Below are positions 55,571-64,000 of a stretch of 64,000 bases of DNA, one piece after another (the stretch's first letter is position 1; every line of letters starts with the position of its first letter). This stretch comes from Silene latifolia (Eukaryota; Streptophyta; Magnoliopsida; Caryophyllales; Caryophyllaceae). The position numbers were made by a program, and so were the translations under genes. The stretch covers positions 1,008,001 to 1,072,000 of the forward strand of contig NC_133526.1 in assembly GCF_048544455.1 (NCBI RefSeq), read 5' to 3'. The notes beneath the pieces were generated by a model that saw nothing but the letters and a program-made list of their open reading frames with translations, did not search any database and was not told the DNA's origin.

Positions 55571-57265
55571 TTTACATAATATGCAAGTGTATCGTGTATG
55601 TATGTAAACCTAGTTAGATCAATAATTAAGGCCATCGTATACACTAATAGTCCTAGGGAAGTGCTAGGGCGACACCCGGTGTTACTGAAACTCAGTAACA
55701 CCCTAATAAAGTAAAGGGAAAATTAAAAAATAATAATTAAATTTTTGGTTTTGCGCCAAATTGCTAAAGGATAGAAATGTAATTTGTTATCAATTTTTTT
55801 TGAAGGCCATATCCAATCACAAAAACAAAGTCTACGTATCTCTTATGCTTTTATCACCTATACAAAATTCACATTCATCAATCCATCATTATTTGTGATC
55901 ATTCACAGCAAGCTTGCTAAAGAATATGCTACTGTAAATCGTTCGATAAAGGATTAAAGGTAATTAGGCAATTATATGTGTATTGGACACAAACCGAGTA
56001 AAAAAAATGAATGTGCGGTTAAGGGTCGCCCGAATCGCAACTTCTCAAGTAACGACTCAATTTATGGTATTTGGATCCAAATTGACTCTTATATTTACTA
56101 TAACTCCAGAAATCATTATTCAACTTTTTAAATCATTAGTTTTCGAGCTAGGAAATGTTAACAAACACATTAAAATGGTAAATTAGGGTTTCAAAATTAC
56201 AAATATGACATGAACATTCTACCAGGATTCCCCTAATGACCATATCTACTTGCTCAAGGCAAATTGATTTTTAATGCAATTTTCCAGGATGAACTCGTAA
56301 TCGTGAAGCTCGTTAGAAATTTTAGGAGGTGGCAAACCAAATTGATATGGATATGAGATACTGCACTTTTGTTTATCACTTCGTATATTATAATTATCTT
56401 TATCAACTAATTGTTCTATATAGCTATAGTGACTAAAATACCCCTTAACAAACATTAGTTTGAAATTTTAAATAGTTAGGAGGGGAATGAAAATATCAAA
56501 CGAATACCCCGATTAATCCTCTATTTACTAAAATAATAGGTGAAACTCTCATTTTCCCGCCTAAATCATATTTCCTAAAATAAAGCGTAGTATTTTTAGA
56601 ATATAATAAATTTAATATTTAAAACATTCTATACTATTATTTCACATTCTACATAAATTTATCTCCATTATTATATGATATAAAAACTGTATACTTTTTT
56701 TTTTTAAATAATTGTACGATGAAATTTCATTGACTTTTAATGATAGAAGTTGCACAAAAAATGTTAATAGTAAAAATATTATAAAAATAACATCATTAAT
56801 TTTCCGTAAAAATAACTTTCATTAAAATACTCATTTTATGACTTTTTACAATTTTAATTTTTATTGCTCAAATCAAATTAAAGTGATGAGAAACATAAAA
56901 AATAACTGAATTGTCAATTTAAAATTAATAAATAATACGGAGTACACTAAAAAGTAAAATTTTATAAATAACGTGCATATATTGCACGGGATCTAAACTA
57001 GTTGTTTATTAATTACCTATTTCATTTTAAATTATCTTAGTTAATTATTTACCTTTTTATTCTAGGATTGCACACTCGATTTGATTCACTTGTCATCTAA
57101 TAACTGGTCGATTATTCTTCTTTTTTTAGTTTTGTGTCAAAAACAAAAATAAATAAATGACCGGGACATGAGGAGTCCTCAAGAAATCCATATACATAAA
57201 AATCCAAAAAATAATTTCAAAAATCTATACGGTTAATTTCAAACATTAATAATACAAATTCGAAC
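55571..57265. repeat. Copy C: diverged partial copy of the long repeat, interrupted
   Basis: 55590-55650 resembles 1395-1440 (GTAAACCTAGTTAGATCAAT, AAGGCCATC). 57002-57265 resembles 1460-1740 (TTGTTTA, CATTTTAAATT, ACATAAAAATC, AATAATTTCAAAAAT). It is clearly more diverged from A and B than they are from each other. A Helitron-like segment sits between the two parts. Confidence 0.7.
55651..57001 (+). mobile_element. Helitron-like non-autonomous element inside copy C
   Basis: It starts TCCTAGGGAAGTGC, then an inverted repeat GGTGTTACTGA/TCAGTAACACC near 55679-55703. It ends with hairpin CGTGCA-TATAT-TGCACG (56972-56988), GGATCTAAACTAG and then T. The 3' end is textbook. The 5' TC follows G rather than A, and about 18 bp of the expected host sequence is missing, so the 5' boundary is uncertain. 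No RepHel coding sequence. A 67-residue frame at 55983-56186 is not convincing. Confidence 0.6.
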
Positions 57266-57436
57266 TGCATGTGACTTTATTTTCGAGCCGAGTTGCCAAT
57301 GTTAACTCGGCTTGACAGGGTTAAGTTCTCGAGTTGAGCTCGGTCGCACGAGCTATCTCGTTTCGTTCACTCTCTATTTCACAAATGCGTAAAACCTCGC
57401 CTATAAAAACGAGAATTTGTTTCAATTATTACCAAA

Positions 57437-57805
57437 CTAGTGTAGATCCCGCGCAAATGCGCGGTAAATATAAGTCTTTTAATTTTTAGTGTATTAGTTA
57501 TAGATTTTAGATTTATATCTCATAAATTTTTATAAAAAATAACTAATAATAAAATTAATCGAAATAATTGAATAATTCCATGAATTGTGTTTTTTTATGA
57601 AAATATTTTAGTTACATCAAATTATGTTAAAAAAAATCTTTTTTCGTCACGAAATTAATAATAGGAGATACTGTTTTTATGTATAGGTTATTTTAAATGG
57701 AAAATTAGTTTAATAAACGAAAATATAATTTGTTGCCATACATAAGTTTGAGCACTTTGTAAGGAAAATTTTAAAGAAGTTGTATTATCTTAGTATATAG
57801 GAGGA
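57437..57805 (-). mobile_element. 369-bp minus-strand Helitron-like element
   Basis: On the minus strand it starts TCCTCCTATATACTAAG after A (57805) and ends with hairpin CCGCGCA-TT-TGCGCGG (57464-57449), GATCTACACTAG, then T. A related but unfinished 5' end lies at 58288, so an alternative longer element or a nested pair is possible. Confidence 0.55.
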
Positions 57806-58858
57806 TTTATATACTTTTTAAATTTGCACCTCATTAATATTTATAAGTTCACTCAATTGTGAATTGTAAATTTTTATTTAAATTGTGAACTTAAATTGTG
57901 AATTTTTAAATTTGCACCTCATGAAACAAAAAAATGAAACGGAAAACTAATAAAAGAAAATATTTAAATTGTGAATTTTTTTTAGTGAATGTTTTTTGTT
58001 ACGAAGTTAATAGTAAGTATGTGTCAAGTTATTCTTTACGGTAATAATTATTGCATTACTGAAAAATTTAGCAACTTATACTTTATAGTTTAATATTAAT
58101 TTTATTTTATTTTAATGAAAAAATCATAATTATGAATTTATTTACAAAATTAGAGTTTATTTATAAGAATGTATTCATTGAAAAGATAATAATTTAATGG
58201 AAGAAAATTTTATTTATTACCTTATTTAGCTATATGCTTTTTAAAAGGAAAACTAAGAAAATTTTTATTCTCTTAGTAATAGGAGGGATTGAATAAATTT
58301 CATTGTAAATTAATTAAATAATAATACGACTCTATTATGCGAATAAAACAAGCCAACTACCCCGCCTATCTCACTTATCTTATCTCCCTTTTATAACTAA
58401 GCTCAATACACTACCCTACCCGATCTACCTAACTTCTCATATCTTCTTCTCATTTAATTTCTGTTAATTATCGAGTTAAACTCAACCAAATTATCTATCT
58501 CCAATGTGTTGGATGGATAGCAATGGGTTGTTTTATTAAGAAATACTTACCCCTCTGTCCTAGTGAATACATTTGACCATTTTGGATTTCATTAGTTTTC
58601 CGGGTCAAATCATTAAGATTTAACAATTATTCGGTTTTGATCGAGTTTGGGTAAGTGTTATTATTTAGAAATCGGGATCATAGTTCAGTTGCTCAGGACA
58701 AGTACGTCGCAGATGAAGTTTTTCAAATCGGATTCCTTGCAAAGGATAGTTTTGTCAAATTTATTTAGAATAATGGAAAATTAAGCTATATGTAACATTT
58801 TTGGCCTATTTGTCATAATTCTTCACTTTTTTTTTTTTACCAATTTATCAGTACACTC

Positions 58859-59040
58859 CAGTGGCGTATCCAGGATTTGAGTAAAGGGGGGGCACAGTAA
58901 GAAAAAAAAAATTTGCGGACAACATTAATACTTAAAATTCAAATATCGTCTTTTTTTTAAAAAAAATTTTTTTTTTTTTTTTTTTTCTTTTTTTTTTTGT
59001 CACGTGAGGGCACGTGCCCTCACTTCCCCCCCCGCCCCTG
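58859..59040. mobile_element. 182-bp hAT-like MITE with empty site in copy A
   Basis: Ends CAGTGGCG and CGCCCCTG (inverted repeat, 7 of 8). GTACACTC is duplicated exactly (58851-58858 and 59041-59048) and occurs once in copy A. The interior is T/A homopolymer-rich with a CACGTGAGGGCACGTG stretch. The 8-bp duplication and CAGNGGCG ends indicate hAT. Confidence 0.88.
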
Positions 59041-59986
59041 GTACACTCTATAATTTTTAATCAATTTGGCAAACCACTCCACTTTTTTACCAATTTAATA
59101 GTTTGGCCCATTATTATATAAAGACGTCTAAATCGTCTACGTCATGCCTTATCGATTCATAAGATATACTCTGCATATATACAAGTAGTATACAACAAGT
59201 GTATATATCATATATGTAAACCTAGTTAGATCAATAACTAAGGCCATCTTACACACGTACTAATAATGTCTCTATTCGAGTCAATTGTTTACCTGTATCA
59301 TTTTAAATTATCTCAATCAATTATTTATCTTTTTTATTTTAGGAATATCTTTGATTGATAACTTGATACTCCGTATTTTTGATCAACTTGTCACCTAATA
59401 ATTGGTCAATTGTTCTTCTTTTCTTGGTCGTTGTGCCAAAAATAAAGATAAACAAATGGAACATAGAAAATTGTATTTAAGAAACCTATATACATAAAAT
59501 TCTAAAAATAATTTCAAAAATTTATACTATCTAATTTCAAACATTAATTTAAACATTTTAAGAGGACTACCTAAATCCCTAAAAAGTAATAATTATGAAA
59601 GATAATTTGGTTAAACTGATTAACCAAATTATCTATCTTCAACTTGTTGGATGCAGCAATTGGTTGATTATTGAAGAAATACTTACCCCCTCTGTCCCAG
59701 TGAATAGTTGACGGAGGGAGTACATACAAGATTGCCCGTCAAAGCTGAACAAGTAGTGCTCCAAATGTGTATGTACGTATCTAGAGCGTATGTTTTCAAT
59801 TAGCCGCTGCCTATTACAAAGCTTATGGATTTGGGTATATATGTATCCTCTGTTGACGACTACAAATTAGTGATAAAATACTTATTAGTTTTTGATTTAA
59901 TATAATGCTTAGAATATCAATTGCCTTAATGTTCATCCTAAATTACAAGTTAGTTATACTAGGCAAATAAATAAGCTGGTTGATAA

Positions 59987-61674
59987 TCTACATAGTATAA
60001 AAGTCAGGTCTTTTCTTGGCTTCTGATTGGCTGCAAAATTTTAGGGAGTGAATTGAATGTAGGGCCCCCCATGATTGTTAAGTTAATTAATTAGTCTCTC
60101 TCCTCCTTTCTCATCCTAATTATTAATTAATTTTGCTTTTGTCTCTCACAAATAATTTACAAATATTAAGCTAATAAAGATTCATTCAATGTTAAAAAGT
60201 TGCAAATAATTTTTACAAATTATATTAATGATAAGTGCACATCAATTATGTGCTCATAAAATTAAATTGAATAAAATCTAAATTTACCATGATATAATCT
60301 CATTTAAGAATTTATGGCAGTACAATAAGTAATAATAACATTAAAATTACTGTAAAAATTATTGTGTTTGTTGTGAAAAAAAGCGTAAACTTTAATTGAC
60401 AGGATAATTAATGTAGAAATCTTTAAATCTAACATTAGATTTAGTGAGAAAATCTTATCAATTAATCGTGAATCATAAATAAAAAAATATAAAGTTCCAA
60501 TTTTTCTTTAAAATGACTAAACAAATATTGACAAAAAGATTGCATCTAGCAATTATTTAGCTAGATTTAACAACCTTTTTTCGAAAAAAAAAGAATTCTT
60601 GAATAAAAAAAATATGAATCAAACAACGCATAAATATAATGATAAAAAGGACAGATCAAGCTAAAATTAATGTAAACAATACTTTAAATCATCCAACAAA
60701 ATTAAAAAGAATCATGCTTAAAACATACTTACAAATTAAAGCACTATTACTTACAAAAGAATCACTAGATTGACATGCTTGGACACATTTTTTTCGTTAC
60801 AAAAACAACAATTTTGATACTTGAGAACTGAGTTTGAAGCCAAATATGTAAAGACGCTGAGACGGTAGACGAGTTAGAGAGAAGACGTAGTGGTAAGGAT
60901 GAAATGAAGGTTGAGAAAATTTAATGAGAGATGTGAGGAATGACACAATTTTTTTTTGGGTTCACTGACTCACTCTCCATAATGCAAATGAAAGATTTCA
61001 GTGTATTAATTAGACTTATTGGAGGCTTTATGGTTTTAATAAGGAGAGTAATAAATTGGAGAGGGTAAATTAGCTTCATGAAGTTATGCAACAAGTTGAG
61101 TGTATAGGCTTGGGTTTATGCAACGAGTTGGTGCAAATAAGGATTTTTTTTTTTTTTTTTTTATCATTTTAAAATTTGAAAACAAATATTTTGAAAATTA
61201 ATTTATATATAACATTCATATTTAATCAATATTCATTTTTGTGTGTTTATCCAGAAACACCCATAAAATTTAATTTATCATTAAATGATAGTATAAACGC
61301 GTAAATTCTCATTTAATACGACATTATCCGTCTACGGGTCAAGTACAATACCACTTGAGTATATATATAAGTCAAATATGTTTTTTTTTTATCCTATGCA
61401 TTCTTATATACACTGTGAGTGATATGTATTAAACCTCGTCTTAAGTTTAAGGCGTATGATCTTGCGTCTTAAGAAAGATTTATTGTAAAAGTCATATACT
61501 CTTTTCATATTACCTTTAACGTTAATTAAATTACATGTACGTTGAATCTCTAATTAAAGACTTATTTACATTGTCACGCACATTCACATTTAATAACGCA
61601 CATTTATATAGTCCTATATCCAATGATAGCACATGTTATTACACCGTGCATTTTTTGCACGGGTTTAAAACTAG
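59987..61674 (+). mobile_element. 1688-bp non-autonomous Helitron with empty site in copy A
   Basis: It starts TCTACATAGTATAAAAGTC after A and ends in hairpin CCGTGCA-TTTTT-TGCACGG (61644-61662), GTTTAAAACTAG, followed by T. Copy A reads straight through as GATAATATGGAG, so insertion was between A and T with no duplication, as Helitrons do. No helicase or Rep frame, and I recognise no captured gene fragment. Confidence 0.92.
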
Positions 61675-61778
61675 TATGGAGTAACAACTGAAACGCCTTA
61701 ATTTAATGCTTAGAATATCAATTGCCTTAATGTTCAACATTTCCGAATGCTGCAAACTCTTTCTCATTTCGTACATGA

Positions 61779-62104
61779 TGATGTTTTTATTCTTGATAAA
61801 GAAATCAATAATCACGCATTCACGCTGTCACACAAGTGGTCCACTTTCATAGCGGTCCTGGGTAGGGGCGTAGCCCGTAGGGCTAGCTAATATAGGCATT
61901 AGTAAAAGGTAACACTCGTAACTCCAAATTTTTAATAAATTTTTTGGGTTGCTTATTTCAATATCATAATTCATATAAGTATAGAAACGTTTTGGTTATA
62001 ATTAATTAAGTACGTCATTTTAAATTATATTGTTTGAGGATTACGTTTGGTTTAGGGTGTTATGGTTTTAAATTAAAGGAAGTAGTGTTATCGTATCTAG
62101 CCAC
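61779..62104. other. Copy B-specific segment of unknown type
   Basis: Between ACATGATG and CTAACATACC, copy B has about 330 bp where copy A has about 20 bp (TTCAACATTTC). No inverted ends or duplication are obvious. It contains GGGTAGGGGCGTAGCCCGTA near 61860. Confidence 0.6.
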
Positions 62105-62986
62105 CTAACATACCTTATAGTCTTATACCTACTACCTAAAGTTTGAAACTGCGGTATGTAGTTTTGGCGTGTATCTCACAAATAAACCGGAATGTGTCTG
62201 TAATGTACAGAGTTAGATTCAGCAAGTTAGTTTTCTTACCGAGTTCGATCTGTTTGCTCAATATTTTCAAGGGCGTCTAACACCCCGTGCAACCACGGAC
62301 GGAGGAACCGGGCCTCCGCTTTTGAACACCTAATTTATAAGCCTTATTGATTAAATTCAATACAAAAATTGAAGTATAATACCCTTGTGCATTCATATTT
62401 AGGACCTCATTTTTTCTCGGTGCAACGGGCCTCCATTTGTACTTTCAAAATAAAATAATAAAGTTAATCTATACTTTCAAAATTTTGAAATATAGAAGGC
62501 TCATATAATTTTAGAAACTTAAATAAGTATACTTTTAATATGAAATTGTTTAACTAGAAGAGAGGAGAGTTTATTACTTTGATTCAAAACTTCATTTTTA
62601 AAGATAATTAAATTTAAAAATAGATAATTAATTAACATGAAAATAGTCTTTTTTTTAAAAAAAAAACATAAAGGTTATATCATATCATGCAAATAAGAAG
62701 AAATAACGCCGACAAATTCATACGGAAAATTTCCCGTCCAGACACGCCTACCAATGCTGCATGGAGTAGCATGAGCCACCACATGCGCAAGCCTATTAAA
62801 GTTCTACTAGAATACGTAAATAAAACCAAATCGAATAAATTACAAAAATTCCAAATATCGTCATAGAGTAGGAAAAGCTCGCTTCTCCCTTTCTTGCGCT
62901 TCTTCATATCATTAACTACCCCGAGACAATCGCTTAACATGAAAATAGTCTTAATTGTCAATAATAACAAATTTAAAAGAACATAC

Positions 62987-63015
62987 CCGTGTAATTTGCA
63001 CGAGTTTAAGACTAG
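62987..63015 (+). mobile_element. Helitron-type 3' terminus in copy B
   Basis: Same sequence as 3381-3409: short hairpin then CTAG (63012-63015) and T. Confidence 0.45.
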
Positions 63016-64000
63016 TAACTAATTATAATAAAAACCGACAAGAAAAGAGAAGAAGAAGAACGGAATTTGTGCACCCTCAACATGTAATTTGGGACATCTC
63101 CCGAGTAGTTAGATGTAGATTTGAACAAGAGTATGTTATCAACGGTTTTCGCAATTTGAAAAAGTTTCCATCTTTAAAAAACAAACACGTTTTTTATCGC
63201 TTCGCGAAGGGTAGTTTTGAAAACAAGATTGTGACTTTGTTTCTTAACGAAATTTTGGTTTAAAAGATGTTCTGGATTTTTGGGAGTGTGAGTTTGTGAC
63301 TTAAAGCAAAGAATTGGTACAAAAATGATGATTTATGGATTAAAATGGAGGGAAAACAGTTCTGGTTCAAAACTGGAGCGAACTTGTGCTCGAATTCTCA
63401 CCTAAGCTCGTGTATGAACAAAGGAAGGGAGGTCTCGAGGGAGAGGCGAGAGTTCGGGTTCGCAAAACAGGGGAGAGAAACTCGGGTTTAAAACGCATCA
63501 AGAATCGAGTCCAAACAAGCTAGAAACAAGCTTGAAATCGGATTTAAACAAATTGAATATCAAGTCGAAATTTTGAGGTAAAAATCAAGTCTTTGAATTT
63601 TGAACTTAAAATCGACTTAAAATATTATATTTAAAACAATAATTAAAATAATTTAAAATCGACTAAGAATCTCAAAATGAAATTTATTTTGAAACACACT
63701 ACCCAATTATACAATTAAATTTGGAACACACAAATAACTATCAGAAATAAAAATAGGGAATGTTTAAGCAGCAAATTATCCAACCTTTACAAAATCTTTA
63801 AAATTTGATGTAATGTAAAAAACGTGTAATCAAAATCCAATTTGTTTTTATTTTTGTATATCTTTTAAAAGAAAGAGAAAAAAGGGGCTCACTCTGGTTC
63901 ATTTTGTTAATGTGATCTTTACATGGTACCGTCCATGTGGATGAACAACCATTCCTTTTTTTTTTTTCAATAGGTCTTGGTATAGACGGGTGGGGCGAAC

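Larger units (their letters stand above)
57626..64000. repeat. Copy B of the long direct repeat
   Basis: Same orientation and order as 1-4392, with three added pieces (58859-59040 plus duplication, 59987-61674 and about 61779-62100) and a roughly 57-bp difference near 62165-62220. It lacks the counterpart of about 2093-2330. It continues past the window end. Confidence 0.9.

Noticed and set aside
1-64000. CRISPR arrays, rRNA genes, bacterial operons or riboswitches
   Set aside because: None seen. The sequence is plant nuclear DNA and its repeats are transposons or simple tandem copies.

Overview
This is plant nuclear DNA, from a eudicot that I cannot name. The evidence is AT-rich intergenic sequence, GT-AG introns, a plant 2-oxoglutarate dioxygenase, a CYP94-type P450, a RADIALIS-like MYB fragment, and plant lineages of Copia and Ty3/gypsy retrotransposons, TRIMs, hAT-type MITEs and Helitrons. 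About three quarters of the window is mobile DNA. Only one host gene looks intact.

Left part, 1 to 9.3 kb. The first 4.4 kb is copy A of a long direct repeat whose partner (copy B) starts near 57.6 kb and runs off the right end. A decayed LINE fragment and MITE-like repeats follow. Then comes a three-exon 2-oxoglutarate/Fe(II) dioxygenase gene (6641-8682). Its frame is open throughout, but the metal-binding H-x-D motif reads H-x-N.

Middle, 9.3 to 32.3 kb. A short Ale-like Copia relic on the minus strand (11547-13757) is fused to a TRIM. A CYP94-like P450 pseudogene on the minus strand (14487-26768) is cut by a complete 10.5-kb SIRE-like Copia element (16048-26584, TSD TATCC), by a 163-bp hAT-like insertion and by a nonsense codon. 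Upstream of it lie a MITE, a 1.68-kb poly(A)-tailed insertion with a 13-bp target duplication, a 666-bp hAT-like element, a 200-bp tandem duplication, a RADIALIS-like MYB fragment (minus strand), a complete TRIM and a small perfect-TIR MITE.

Right part, 32.3 to 55.2 kb. A Ty3/gypsy element encoding only gag and protease (32313-55183, TSD CTGAG) is split by a 19.4-kb Tat-lineage gypsy element (35171-54550, TSD CATGG). The Tat element has 2.4-kb LTRs, a tRNA-Arg-type primer site, gag, and a frameshifted pol with protease, RT, two RNase H domains and integrase. Between pol and the 3' LTR it carries two antisense multi-exon genes: a DUF7745-like gene and a plant mobile domain (PMD) gene. A paired GC-rich palindrome recurs in the LTRs and just upstream of both antisense genes.

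Far right, 55.2 to 64 kb. A third, diverged copy of part of the long repeat is broken by a Helitron-like element. Copy B follows. Compared with copy A it has gained a Helitron (59987-61674) and a hAT-like MITE (58859-59040), so copy A supplies the empty site for each.

All coordinates and splice sites were read by eye. Family names rest on motif recognition, not on database searches.
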